A stretch of 64,000 nt of DNA, taken from assembly GCF_001424585.1 (NCBI RefSeq), contig NZ_LMPJ01000001.1:1428450-1492449 (forward strand). The letters are read 5' to 3'. Origin of the DNA: Chryseobacterium sp. Leaf180 (GTDB taxonomy: Bacteria > Bacteroidota > Bacteroidia > Flavobacteriales > Weeksellaceae). The translations under genes and the position numbers were made by a program. Shown here in pieces: positions 36,990 through 45,884 of the stretch. The first letter of the stretch is position 1; each line of letters starts with the position of its first letter. The notes under the pieces were generated by a model that searched no databases, was not told where the DNA came from, and was given only the letters and a program-made list of their open reading frames with translations.

Positions 36990-37904
36990 ATGAAATTAAA
37001 TATTAAAAACGAAACCGGAAGGCTGAGATCGGTAGTCCTGGGACAGCCACAGTCAATGGGCGCAGATCCTACTTTAGCAGAAAGCTACGATGCCAAATCT
37101 TACCACTCCATTCAAAATAAAATTTATCCCAAAGAGTCTGATATTATCAGCGAAATGGCAGCTTTCGAAGAAGTTTTGCTGAAGTATGATGTAGAAGTTT
37201 TGCGACCGGATATCATCGAAGATTACAACCAGGTTTTTGCGCGCGATGTGGCCTTTGTGATCGACGATAAAATGATTATCTCTAATGTGATTGCTGACCG
37301 TGCCGATGAGCAGGATGCGTACCGACATATTTTCGAGAAGGTAAAATGGCGCGACATCATCAATCTTCCGGATACAGCTCATATAGAAGGTGGGGATGTA
37401 ATTGTGTGGAATGATTTTATCTTTATAGGAACCTGCTTCTCTCAGGATTACCGAAATTTTAAAACAGCACGCACAAACGAATATGCGATAGAGATTTTAA
37501 AAGAGTACTTCCCGAAAAAACGTATTCTCGATTTTGAATTAAAGAAAAACGACCGCGAGCCGTATCAGGGGATTCTTCACCTCGACTGCACATTCAACCC
37601 GATTGCGGTGGATAAATGCATTGTGTATAAAAACGGTTTTGTGGATGAAAGTGATTACAATTTAATACTTGATATCTTCGGTGCAGAAAACTGTTTCCAC
37701 GTCACGGATGAAGAAATGTTTGAGATGTGCCCGAATGTTTTCTCAATCTCCCCAGAAGTAATTGTTTCAGACAAAGCGTTTACAAGAATGAATAATCACC
37801 TCCGAAACGTGTGGGGAATGACCGTTGAAGAAATACCATACCGGGAGATTTCAAAAATGGGCGGACTGTTGAGATGCTCAACGATGCCTTTGGTGCGGGA
37901 GTAA
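36990..37904 (+). CDS. Amidinotransferase-fold enzyme, arginine deiminase/DDAH-like
   Basis: 304 residues of the pentein (guanidino-group modifying) superfamily. Catalytic elements are visible: FARDVAFVI, HIEGGDVIV (His/Glu/Asp region), a catalytic His in LHLDCTFNP, and the nucleophile Cys296 in LLRCSTMPL. Such enzymes attack the guanidinium carbon of arginine or derivatives. Deiminase, dimethylarginine hydrolase or amidinotransferase activity cannot be separated on sequence alone; arginine deiminase-like is most likely. It lies 76 nt before a second enzyme of the same fold and shares its promoter. Confidence 0.8.
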   Translation: MKLNIKNETGRLRSVVLGQPQSMGADPTLAESYDAKSYHSIQNKIYPKESDIISEMAAFEEVLLKYDVEVLRPDIIEDYNQVFARDVAFVIDDKMIISNVIADRADEQDAYRHIFEKVKWRDIINLPDTAHIEGGDVIVWNDFIFIGTCFSQDYRNFKTARTNEYAIEILKEYFPKKRILDFELKKNDREPYQGILHLDCTFNPIAVDKCIVYKNGFVDESDYNLILDIFGAENCFHVTDEEMFEMCPNVFSISPEVIVSDKAFTRMNNHLRNVWGMTVEEIPYREISKMGGLLRCSTMPLVRE

Positions 37905-37980
37905 CTGTAAAGATTAATATCTTCTTCAACACCGACAAAAATCTTCAACTCATTTAATCTTCAATTTTATATCAGAAATA

Positions 37981-38904
37981 ATGCAGACCACAGATACCGT
38001 TTTAATGATCGAGCCGATCGCATTTGGCTACAATGCAGAAACTGCCGAGAATAATTATTTTCAGATTCAGCAGGAAGGCGCTGATATTCAGGCGAAAGCT
38101 CTTACCGAATTTAATAATTTTGCCGACAAACTCAAGAGCAAAGGCATCAACGTCATCAGTATTAAAGACACCATCGATCCGCATACACCAGATTCTATTT
38201 TCCCAAATAACTGGGTGAGTTTTCACCGAAACGGAAACGTGGTTCTCTACCCGATGTTTGCGACGAACCGCAGAGTGGAACGTCGTGAAGATATCATCGA
38301 AAGAATAAAAAATCAGGGTTTTGAAGTTTCCGAAATCGACGACTGGTCGCTGCCGGAATTTCAGGGACATTATCTGGAAGGAACGGGAAGCATGATTTTC
38401 GATCACGAAAACAGAATCGCGTATGGCTCGGTTTCGCTTAGACTTGATGAAAATCTTTTCCGTGAGTTTTGTGACAAATACAATTTCACGCCGATTGTCT
38501 TTCATTCATTCCAAAACGTTGGTGAAGAGCGTCTGCCGATTTATCATACCAACGTAATGATGTGCGTGGCCGATAAGTTTGTGGTGATCTGCCTCAACTG
38601 TATCGACAGCGAACTGGAACGCAATAAAGTAGCCGAAACCATAAAAAATTCAGGTAAAGAAATCATCGAAATTTCGGAAGAGCAGATGCAGCAGTTTGCC
38701 GGAAATATGCTTCAGGTTAATAATATGCAAGGTGAAAAATTTCTCGTAATGAGCCAGACAGCATACAAATCTCTACATCAGGATCAGATCTCCGCAATTG
38801 AAAAATACTGTGAAATTATTTATTCTGATCTGCATACGATCGAAACCAATGGCGGCGGAAGTGCGAGATGCATGCTTGCCGAAGTTTTCCTTCCAAAGAA
38901 TTAA
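37981..38904 (+). CDS. ctlX: CtlX-like citrulline utilization hydrolase (pentein fold)
   Basis: 307 residues, same superfamily as the preceding gene but of the CtlX type: IFPNNWVSFHRNGNVVLYPM (substrate Asn/Asp region), YLEGTGSMIFDH (Glu), a catalytic His in IYHTNVMMCV, and Cys297 in GGGSARCMLAE. In Francisella CtlX hydrolyses citrulline to ornithine, ammonia and CO2. Together with the preceding enzyme this suggests arginine to citrulline to ornithine; substrate assignment is inference. Confidence 0.8.
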   Translation: MQTTDTVLMIEPIAFGYNAETAENNYFQIQQEGADIQAKALTEFNNFADKLKSKGINVISIKDTIDPHTPDSIFPNNWVSFHRNGNVVLYPMFATNRRVERREDIIERIKNQGFEVSEIDDWSLPEFQGHYLEGTGSMIFDHENRIAYGSVSLRLDENLFREFCDKYNFTPIVFHSFQNVGEERLPIYHTNVMMCVADKFVVICLNCIDSELERNKVAETIKNSGKEIIEISEEQMQQFAGNMLQVNNMQGEKFLVMSQTAYKSLHQDQISAIEKYCEIIYSDLHTIETNGGGSARCMLAEVFLPKN

Positions 38905-38923
38905 TTTTAAGCAAAAAATAAGA

Positions 38924-38960
38924 AATCCGGTTCTCACATGAGACCGGATTTTTTGTTTTT
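38924..38960 (+). terminator. Terminator of the ctlX unit
   Basis: AATCCGGTtCTCA / (T)GAGACCGGATT with a short loop, followed by T5GT5. Confidence 0.85.
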
Positions 38961-39011
38961 AATCATTAGTAAATTTTACCTATTTCATTCATTAAAACGA
39001 TTGCATAATAG

Positions 39012-39043
39012 AAAAGACCTGTCACACAAGGCGACAGGTCTTT
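39012..39043 (-). terminator. Terminator of the outer-membrane barrel gene
   Basis: AAAGACCTGTC / GACAGGTCTTT, 11-bp stem, about 35 nt after the minus-strand stop; short T-run on minus. Confidence 0.7.
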
Positions 39044-39076
39044 AAACAATATAAAATATGAAGTAAAAAATAAGGA

Positions 39077-41308
39077 TTATCGGGTTCTGTTTTTAATCTC
39101 GTCAGACGCGCCTTCGATCGTTCTTACCTTCTTCACTTTCTGGTTTCCGAAGTTGTATACGATGCTGAGAGAGCCACCCTGGCGGAACGTGTCATTCTTA
39201 ATATAGTTGTAAGTTCCGTTTGGCTGTACGTCTTCAATCTCTACAATGTTGGTACGCAAAACGTCATTCAGATTCAAAGCAAACGTCCAGTCGTTCCAGT
39301 TTTTCTTGATGCTCAGGTCGAGGCTCATCATACTTTTCAACACCCCAAGTTCGATCTGCTGCTTGTCGGTAAAGAAATAATTAACACCCAAAAACCAGGT
39401 TTTCTTTTTGTCAAGACGGAGCGTGTTGTTGGTCTGAATTAAAATACTGTTCGACTTACGGTTGTTGGTATACGTTTCGAAAATCTGTCCGGTGGTAGGA
39501 TCAGTATTTAAGCTTCCGTTGATGATGTTGTGCTGGAAACCAAGTGTGAAATTGCTGGTAAGATACTGTTTGAAAAACGTACGCTGCATACCTGCAGACG
39601 CGGTCATCTGTTGCTGCGTACCAAAATTGGTGCGGATGTAAGCCAGCTGGCGATACTTCACGCCGTCTCTCTCGATCTCGCGCTGCAAAGGCACCTGCGT
39701 GATTTCGTCTTTAATGTAAGAATGATTTAAAATCACAAAATACGAGTTTCTGTACATGTAAGTCAACTCCTGGTTGTAATTGCTGGCGGCTTTTACAAAC
39801 GGATTGTTCTGTGTGTAGTTGTCTCTGGTAAGGATATTCCGCACCGGATTCAGTTCCCAGAAACTCGGTCTTCTCATGCGGCTGCTGAATGCGTAGGAAA
39901 GATTGTTGGTATCGTTTAAAGCATAATTAAAACTCAGATACGGCAACAGATTGTTGTAGTTCTGGCGGATGCTTCGGTATTCCGGAGAGGCATTGTCAGA
40001 CGTTCCGAGGCTTTTTGTCATCTCATATCGCGTCCCAATTTTCCCGGAAAACTTCTCGCTGAATTTCTTTTCAGCTGTAAGGTACAGGCCTAAAATGTTT
40101 TCGTCATATATAAAATGATTCGGCATCGACATCGGAGTTTGGCCGGTAATAAAAGTGTCGCTTTTCGTATCGTTGTCAGTTTTAGTTTTGTTAAAATTTC
40201 CTCCGATGCTTACTGTAAAATCATTTTTGAACTTCTGAATATAGTCTGCCATTCCCGAAAAATTATTGACAACCTGCGGAAGATTCTGAATAATCGTCTG
40301 CTCCAGACCGAGATCTCTCCCAAAAATATCTGCAGCATACGTGCGGTTATCTGTAAACTGAAATCTTTTGAAATTAAGATACGCTGCATTCAGAAGGAGT
40401 TTACTTCCGAGAGAATCGGTGTGAAGTTCGTAATTGAGGTTCAAAGAATTGTTATAAGATCTTGCATCTTCACGGTTTCTGGAGTTGGTGTAGGTCGTCA
40501 CCTGCGACTGGCTCGCATCATCAAAATATTTAATGGTATTGAAGAGATTCACCGTAGAATTGTAGCTGCGGTTTGCGTAAGAATTCCATGTGAGCGCGAT
40601 ATTGCTTTTTTCTGTCAGCTGATAATCGGCATTCAGATAACCGCCAAGGCTCAGATTCGGGTCGTCTACAGTTCCCACAGATTCGCTGGAAGATTTTGCG
40701 TTTCCGTTTTTCAGAAGATATTCCTGTCCGCGGATGTTGCCTCCGCTGTTCAGATTGGCGCTGATACCGAGTTTGTCTTTTCGGTAATTTGCTGAAAAGC
40801 TGGCGCTGCTTGCATTAAATTTATCCTGCGAATTGGCCATTCTCATGTTGCCGTTCAGCCCGTCGCTCATTTTCTTTTTTAAAATAATATTGATGATTCC
40901 GTCGGAAGATTCCACCTGAAATTCACTTCCCGGAACCGTAATCACCTCAATTTTCTGAATATTTTCTGCCGGTGTATTTTTTAGAAACGAAACCATAGAT
41001 TCTGCATCCATATTTGTTTTGCGTCCGTTGATGTAAATGACAGCGTTATTTTTTCCGGTAATTTTTAAGGTTTTGTCATCCGTTGTAGAGATCAGCGGAG
41101 TCTGCTTCAAAAGATCAAACGTCGTGTTTCCTTTGGCGACTGGCGAAGAGGCAACGTCGTATACGAAACGGTCACTTTCCTTTTTAAAAACTTTTTTGGT
41201 GAGCGTTACGGCTTCAATATTTTTCGTTTTTGCCGAATCGGGTCTTGTTTCCTGAGCAAATGTAAATCCTGAAAAGAAAAGAGCGGCGATGAGTAGTGGA
41301 GTTTTCAT
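39077..41308 (-). CDS. TonB-dependent-receptor-like outer membrane beta-barrel protein
   Basis: 743 residues from the start at 41308, which gives a clean signal peptide (MKTPLLIAALFFSGFTFAQ); the in-frame Met at 41359 would put 17 extra residues before it. A plug-like domain (~50-165) contains VIYINGRKTNMDAESMVSFL and IEVITVPGSEFQVESSDGIINIILKK. The rest is a large barrel (OMP_b-brl_3 type) ending in a strand followed by a charged tail. No N-terminal carboxypeptidase-regulatory domain and no SusD partner are present. The cargo is unknown; peptide or metal uptake are typical for the group. Confidence 0.88.
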   Translation of the reverse strand: MKTPLLIAALFFSGFTFAQETRPDSAKTKNIEAVTLTKKVFKKESDRFVYDVASSPVAKGNTTFDLLKQTPLISTTDDKTLKITGKNNAVIYINGRKTNMDAESMVSFLKNTPAENIQKIEVITVPGSEFQVESSDGIINIILKKKMSDGLNGNMRMANSQDKFNASSASFSANYRKDKLGISANLNSGGNIRGQEYLLKNGNAKSSSESVGTVDDPNLSLGGYLNADYQLTEKSNIALTWNSYANRSYNSTVNLFNTIKYFDDASQSQVTTYTNSRNREDARSYNNSLNLNYELHTDSLGSKLLLNAAYLNFKRFQFTDNRTYAADIFGRDLGLEQTIIQNLPQVVNNFSGMADYIQKFKNDFTVSIGGNFNKTKTDNDTKSDTFITGQTPMSMPNHFIYDENILGLYLTAEKKFSEKFSGKIGTRYEMTKSLGTSDNASPEYRSIRQNYNNLLPYLSFNYALNDTNNLSYAFSSRMRRPSFWELNPVRNILTRDNYTQNNPFVKAASNYNQELTYMYRNSYFVILNHSYIKDEITQVPLQREIERDGVKYRQLAYIRTNFGTQQQMTASAGMQRTFFKQYLTSNFTLGFQHNIINGSLNTDPTTGQIFETYTNNRKSNSILIQTNNTLRLDKKKTWFLGVNYFFTDKQQIELGVLKSMMSLDLSIKKNWNDWTFALNLNDVLRTNIVEIEDVQPNGTYNYIKNDTFRQGGSLSIVYNFGNQKVKKVRTIEGASDEIKNRTR

Positions 41309-41361
41309 AGGGAAGATGTTTAGTTTATAGAGATGCTTGTATTTGTTATTAATTAACATTG

Positions 41362-41393
41362 CAAAGATATTTAATTAAAATAGTATCATGCAA
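41362..41393 (-). promoter_or_regulatory. Promoter of the outer-membrane barrel gene
   Basis: On minus: TTG (41393-41391), 21-nt spacer, TATCTTTG (41369-41362). Supports a start downstream of 41357, leaving a leader of about 50 nt before 41308. Confidence 0.65.
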
Positions 41394-41594
41394 TACAAAG
41401 TAGTAAATAAAGTTTGCTTTTTATTTTAAATGATTGATAATTAGCATAAAAAGTTTTTCTTATAAATTTACCTTTGCACTTTCTTATCCATATAACAGTT
41501 TAAAACGCAATTTCATTACCTCGGTCAAAATGATTGTGACCGTCTTTAGATTTTCATAACATTGGTGTTAAATTTTTAAAAAAAGCCTAGTGAA
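41394..41594. other. AT-rich stretch between the barrel gene promoter and the pseudogene
   Basis: No gene. A plus-strand -7-like TACCTTTG (41469-41476) lacks a TTG at the right distance and probably is the old promoter of the decayed gene that follows. Confidence 0.35.
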
Positions 41595-42184
41595 ATGGTG
41601 TATGTAAATTATGGCTCAAAAGATGCAGCTAATTTTTTGGAGCACTTTCTACTTTTGTTACAAACGGAAGTTTTTCAATTAATACTTTAAGTTGCTCATC
41701 CGCTTCACAGGGAGCATTTTTTGCGGTAGATAATGCCAATGTTCAAATGTCACAAAATATTAATTTTACTGCCACGACGCCTTTAACTAGTTTATGAAAT
41801 AGAGTAGTTTGTACTACTATGAATGAATTTATAAATTACCAGATTGATAACCAGGCACCCCGAAAATCTTCCTCTACCAATTGGTGCGTCATATTCTAAT
41901 GGTACACTACATTGAGCATAACTTGTTTCCCTGCAAATTCAGCTTTGGGAGGCTTTCAGGTGATAGTTCCTAATGTAGCGGGTTTAGGAGCGTACACAAA
42001 TCTGTATAATAGAACAGTAGATGGCGCCGGCTCAATTTCTCCCGTAGGAAATAATTTGATATTACAAGTAAATAATCTTGGTGCTGTAGGAAAGTATATT
42101 GATTTCACTATTACAGGAAGCTATCAAAGTAACAGTGGGGCGCATACACTGAATTTAACGGGTCATGTCATTAGGGATAATTGA
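41595..42184 (+). pseudogene. Decayed gene of an exported-type beta-rich protein
   Basis: Coding-like peptide segments occur in changing frames. From 41651 the frame reads TFVTNGSFSINTLSCSSASQ, then FFAVDNANVQMSQNINFTAT until TGA at 41795. Another frame gives ENLPLPIGASYSNGT near 41859-41903, and a third from about 41912 reads LSITCFPANSALGGFQVIVP and continues to a natural stop at 42184 (ending TLNLTGHVIRDN). At least two frameshifts and one stop separate them. The parts look like one Ser/Thr/Asn-rich secreted beta protein. The signal peptide is lost. Confidence 0.7.
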
Positions 42185-42198
42185 CCTGAAGTAAAAAC

Positions 42199-42228
42199 AA
42201 TAAAGGACTTTTTTCAAAGTCCTTTATT
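42199..42228. terminator. Bidirectional terminator
   Basis: AATAAAGGACTT / AAGTCCTTTATT, 12-bp perfect arms around a short T/C loop, directly at the DUF3817 stop codon. Confidence 0.75.
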
Positions 42229-42566
42229 TATTCCCTGTCGAAGCGGGCGAGTTTGAGGTCAATCCAAATGGTAGCAAAAGGAAAGAAGGCAGCTAGTAGT
42301 GAGAAAACCGTGTCTTCATCATCCCATTTAAAAATAGTCCGCATTGATGGTAAAAGCAAAAGATACAGTGTGAAAAACAAACCGTGCAGACTGCCGATAA
42401 CGCTGATGTAAATAATAGCAAAAATATTTTCGGGCTCCACGCGAACCCAGATCATTGCCGTGAAAAGAATCAGCCAGGAAATTGCCTCTGCCACGCAGAT
42501 CTGCCTGAATCTTTTAACTAATAATTCTTGAGAATATTTTGAGAAAAAGTTTTCCAGAAACTCCAT
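42228..42566 (-). CDS. DUF3817 family membrane protein
   Basis: 112 residues from ATG at 42566 (a longer reading begins at a TTG and is unlikely). Three membrane helices with the DUF3817 signature: FRQICVAEAISWLILF, then GSLHGLFFTLYLLLL. Function unknown; members are often near metabolic genes. It starts 30 nt after nadD and is the last gene of recJ-nadD-DUF3817. Confidence 0.85.
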   Translation of the reverse strand: MEFLENFFSKYSQELLVKRFRQICVAEAISWLILFTAMIWVRVEPENIFAIIYISVIGSLHGLFFTLYLLLLPSMRTIFKWDDEDTVFSLLAAFFPFATIWIDLKLARFDRE

Positions 42567-42595
42567 AATGCAAAGATTAAATTTAACTAACAAGA

Positions 42596-43180
42596 TTAAC
42601 GGTAAAAATTACTGCCGTCCAGATATTCAAAAACTTCCGGTGGCAGCATAGGGCGCACATTTTTTCCTTCTTTTATCATCATCCGGATCTCCGTGGCGGA
42701 AAGTTCGATAACCGGCGCTTTTATCACTGAAATATTTTCGTGCTGAAAATATTCTTTTTCCGATGTTTTATTCGCAAAAACTCTTGGGTAAACGATGATA
42801 TGATGATTTTGAACCAAAAGATCAGAATTTTTCCATTTTTTTAATCCGGCAAGATTATCCTCACCCATAATTAAACTGAAAGAATGATCAGGATATTTTT
42901 CTTTAAGATGTGTAAGTGTATCGATCGTATAACTCGGCGTCGGCAAAGAAAACTCAACATTTGAGGCACGCATTTTCGAATAATTTTTTACCGCAAGCTG
43001 CACCATATCCAGTCGGTTATGATCTTTAAGAAGTGATTTTTTTTCTTTAAAAGGATTTTGCGGACTCACGACAAACCAAAGTTCATCCATATCAGAATTT
43101 TCCAGAATATAATTGGCCAAGATAAGATGTCCGATATGAATGGGATTGAACGAACCGAAAAATAAACCTGTTTTTTTCAT
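42596..43180 (-). CDS. nadD: Nicotinate-nucleotide adenylyltransferase
   Basis: 194 residues. Joins nicotinate mononucleotide and ATP to deamido-NAD, the step after PncB or de novo NaMN. Nucleotidyltransferase motifs: GSFNPIHIGH (residues 9-18) and SATEIR near the C-terminus. It lies 18 nt after recJ on the same strand. Confidence 0.95.
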   Translation of the reverse strand: MKKTGLFFGSFNPIHIGHLILANYILENSDMDELWFVVSPQNPFKEKKSLLKDHNRLDMVQLAVKNYSKMRASNVEFSLPTPSYTIDTLTHLKEKYPDHSFSLIMGEDNLAGLKKWKNSDLLVQNHHIIVYPRVFANKTSEKEYFQHENISVIKAPVIELSATEIRMMIKEGKNVRPMLPPEVFEYLDGSNFYR

Positions 43181-43198
43181 ACTTCGAAAAATGAGGAT

Positions 43199-44929
43199 TT
43201 AGTTTTGAGTATAATCGCTTTCCAGAAACTTCACATCGCGGATGCTGAGGTAATGTGTTACATTTCCTTTCCAGTGATTTTCCTCTAAAGTAAAGGCAAG
43301 GTCGAAAGATTTGGTTCGGAAATCATCGGCAAACTGACCAAGTTTAAAACCGACGCATTCTATATTTCTGCCGGTAGATTCCTGTTTGATATAAAATTTC
43401 ACGTGATTATTTTCTTTGCCCATCGTCTTTACAAAACCTGAAATTTTCTGATTTCTGAGAACCAGATTCGGCTTCATATTTTGCGGACCGAAAGGTGCGA
43501 GCTTCCGGTGAAAATTAATAAAATCACGGTTGATTTCGTCGACCGTAATTTCAGAATCTACCGCAATGCTAGGCTCTTTCTGATGTTCCTTAATCTTTTC
43601 TGCAACGGTTTTTTCAAACTGAATTTTAAAAGCTTCAAACTTTTCTTTTTCCATGGAAAGACCTGCCGCAGCATGATGTCCGCCAAATTTTAAGAAATGT
43701 TCCGAACAAAGATCGAGTGCTTCATGAATGTCAAAATCGGCTACCGAACGTGCGGAAGCGACCATTTCGCCATTGTTTCCGTCGGTGAAAACAAGCGTTG
43801 GTTTATAATAAGTTTCAATAAGTCTTGAGGCAACAATTCCGATCACGCCTTTGTTCCACTCAGGATGGTAAACAATCGTAGCAAACTTCGACTGTTGCTG
43901 AGATTCTATTACCTGATTTAAAGCAGAAAGGGTAGAATTCATATCCAGTTCGCGGCGCTCGTCATTAAGATTCATAATATCGCCGACGATTTCGTGTGCG
44001 TGCTTTAGATTGTCTGAAACCATCAGTTCTACAGCAGCTTTTCCCTGAGAAATTCTGCCGGCAGCGTTTATTTTTGGAGCGATTTCAAAAACGATATTTG
44101 AAATTTCAAAATGCGAAAGTTTATCATCCGGAATTAAAAGCCGGAGACCAAGATTTCTTGTTTTGCGGAGAATCTTGAGACCCATTTTTGCAAAAACACG
44201 GTTTTCGCCAGTCATAGAAACGATATCTGCCGCAATCGAAATCGCGAGAAGATCAGTGAGTTCAAAAAGTTCCGTTTCCGGAATTTTATAGATGGTATTC
44301 AGGCCCTGGCAAAGTTTAAAACCTACGCCACAACCGGAAAGTTCTTTAAAAGGATATCTGCAGTCAGTTCTTTTCGGATCTAAAACCGCGACCGCATCAG
44401 GAATATTTTCGCCTGGAAGGTGGTGATCACAGATAATGAAATCTATTTCTTTCTCTTTGGCATAGCTTATCATATCGGTTGCCTTGATGCCGCAGTCCAA
44501 TGCGATGATAAGAGAAAAACCGTTTGTTTTGGCAAAATCGATTCCTTCAGTTGAAATTCCGTAACCTTCAGAATTTCTGTCAGGAATGTAGTAATCAAGA
44601 TATTTTTTATGAACAATTTTTCTGAGATAAAGATACATCAGCGCTACAGCAGTGGTGCCATCTACGTCGTAATCTCCGTACACCATTATTTTTTCACCGT
44701 TTTCTATTGCGTTTGCAATGCGCTCAACTGCTTTCTGCATGTCGGCCATGAGGAAAGGATTGTGAATGTCGGTGAAATTTGGCTTGAAAAATTCGCGGGC
44801 TTTCTGATAATTATCGATGCCACGCATCACCAAAAGTTTAGATTCAAAAGTGCCGAAGCCGAGAGACGAACTCAGTGCGTCTACAATTTCTTCATCAGGC
44901 TCTTCTTTAAAAATCCATTTTTGGCTCAT
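43199..44929 (-). CDS. recJ: Single-stranded-DNA-specific exonuclease RecJ
   Basis: 576 residues. A 5'-3' ssDNA exonuclease for recombination and repair. DHH phosphoesterase motifs: YGDYDVDG (84-91), CDHH (167-170, metal ligands), then the DHHA1 motif FGGHHAAAGLS and a C-terminal OB domain. The promoter's -7 box ends 5 nt before the ATG, so the mRNA may be leaderless. Heads a unit with nadD. Confidence 0.96.
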   Translation of the reverse strand: MSQKWIFKEEPDEEIVDALSSSLGFGTFESKLLVMRGIDNYQKAREFFKPNFTDIHNPFLMADMQKAVERIANAIENGEKIMVYGDYDVDGTTAVALMYLYLRKIVHKKYLDYYIPDRNSEGYGISTEGIDFAKTNGFSLIIALDCGIKATDMISYAKEKEIDFIICDHHLPGENIPDAVAVLDPKRTDCRYPFKELSGCGVGFKLCQGLNTIYKIPETELFELTDLLAISIAADIVSMTGENRVFAKMGLKILRKTRNLGLRLLIPDDKLSHFEISNIVFEIAPKINAAGRISQGKAAVELMVSDNLKHAHEIVGDIMNLNDERRELDMNSTLSALNQVIESQQQSKFATIVYHPEWNKGVIGIVASRLIETYYKPTLVFTDGNNGEMVASARSVADFDIHEALDLCSEHFLKFGGHHAAAGLSMEKEKFEAFKIQFEKTVAEKIKEHQKEPSIAVDSEITVDEINRDFINFHRKLAPFGPQNMKPNLVLRNQKISGFVKTMGKENNHVKFYIKQESTGRNIECVGFKLGQFADDFRTKSFDLAFTLEENHWKGNVTHYLSIRDVKFLESDYTQN

Positions 44930-44933
44930 GTCA

Positions 44934-44964
44934 CAAAAATAGCGAAAATTTATGGTAATTTCAA
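44934..44964 (-). promoter_or_regulatory. Promoter abutting the recJ start codon
   Basis: On minus: TTG (44964-44962), 20-nt spacer, TATTTTTG (44941-44934); the ATG is at 44929. With the usual start 4-6 nt after the box, transcription would begin at or next to the ATG. Confidence 0.6.
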
Positions 44965-45029
44965 TTGATACGTTTTTAAAAACATCAGAGGATGAGTACG
45001 AATGGTTTATGTTTTGCTAAGAAATTTTA

Positions 45030-45103
45030 ACGATAGTTTTGATTGTTTAAAAATATTTTAAAAAAATCATCAATTGTAAAAACCGCCCGATAAAAACTAT
45101 CGT
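45030..45103. promoter_or_regulatory. Widely spaced 11-bp inverted repeat upstream of the ferritin-like operon
   Basis: ACGATAGTTTT (45030-45040) and AAAACTATCGT (45093-45103) are exact complements 52 nt apart, within the 160-nt region before the first ferritin-like gene. They could be a looped operator pair or a long-loop hairpin. No typical TAnnTTTG promoter was found in this region. Confidence 0.45.
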
Positions 45104-45147
45104 AAGTAAAGTTAAATTCTAATTCTAAACCTTTCTAAAATAACATT

Positions 45148-45855
45148 ATGAAAAAAACTGTTCAAGTCTCTAACCAGGGCGCCACTCTGGATACCAGCAG
45201 ACGAAATTTTCTAAAACTAAGTGGCATCGGTATTATGGCTGCCGGCCTTACATTGGTAGGATGCGATGATGACCGTTTTGACTATAACGAGACTAACGTA
45301 TTTGATCTCGGTACTGGTGATGTAGGTGTTCTAAACTATGCTTACGCACTAGAGCAGTTAGAAGCCGACTTTTACACGAAAGTAGTAAACGGAACTAACT
45401 TTAATTCTATCTTCTCTACTACGGAAAGACAGGTGATGACAGATTTGTATAATCACGAGGTAATCCACAGAGATTTTTTCAAAGCTGCACTAACGGGAGT
45501 TACAGCGAACGTATTGCCAACTTTGGAATTTCAGTATCCAAACGTAAATTTTAATGACAGAAGTTCAGTTTTAGCAACTGCAAAAGCATTGGAAGATACA
45601 GGTGTTGCCGCTTATAACGGTGCAGGAAAGTATATTAAAAATGCAGCTTATCTGGTAATTGCAGGTCAGATTGTTTCAGTTGAAGCAAGACACGCATCAG
45701 CGATCAGATCGCTTATAAGTCCGGGAACAACTTCTTTTGCAGGTGATGATGTAATCGACGCAAACGGTCTTGATGTGGCAAAAGAGCCAAAAGAAATCGT
45801 AGGTGTTGCAGGAGCATTCATCAAAACGCCATTTACCTGGAAAGAAAGAATCTAA
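45148..45855 (+). CDS. Exported ferritin-like di-iron protein (Tat-type lipoprotein signal)
   Basis: 235 residues. The N-terminus has a twin-arginine motif (SRRNFLK, Arg18-Arg19) and then a lipobox LVGC with Cys39, so it probably leaves the cell folded through Tat and is lipidated. Cys39 is followed by DDD; acidic residues in this position mark surface lipoproteins in some Bacteroidota. The Ferritin_2-type bundle keeps the di-iron ligands: LEADFY, NHEVIHRDF, LEDTGVAAY and SVEARHAS. The gene product has no proven role; iron handling or oxidative defence is likely. The paralogue follows after 29 nt. Confidence 0.85.
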   Translation: MKKTVQVSNQGATLDTSRRNFLKLSGIGIMAAGLTLVGCDDDRFDYNETNVFDLGTGDVGVLNYAYALEQLEADFYTKVVNGTNFNSIFSTTERQVMTDLYNHEVIHRDFFKAALTGVTANVLPTLEFQYPNVNFNDRSSVLATAKALEDTGVAAYNGAGKYIKNAAYLVIAGQIVSVEARHASAIRSLISPGTTSFAGDDVIDANGLDVAKEPKEIVGVAGAFIKTPFTWKERI

Positions 45856-45884
45856 ACTAACCTCAATTATTTAAATTTACCATT

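Noticed and set aside
40115..40795. 226-codon open frame on plus inside the outer-membrane barrel gene
   Set aside because: It is a shadow of the barrel gene; the sequence has no signal, domain or start context, while the minus-strand frame is a clear family member.
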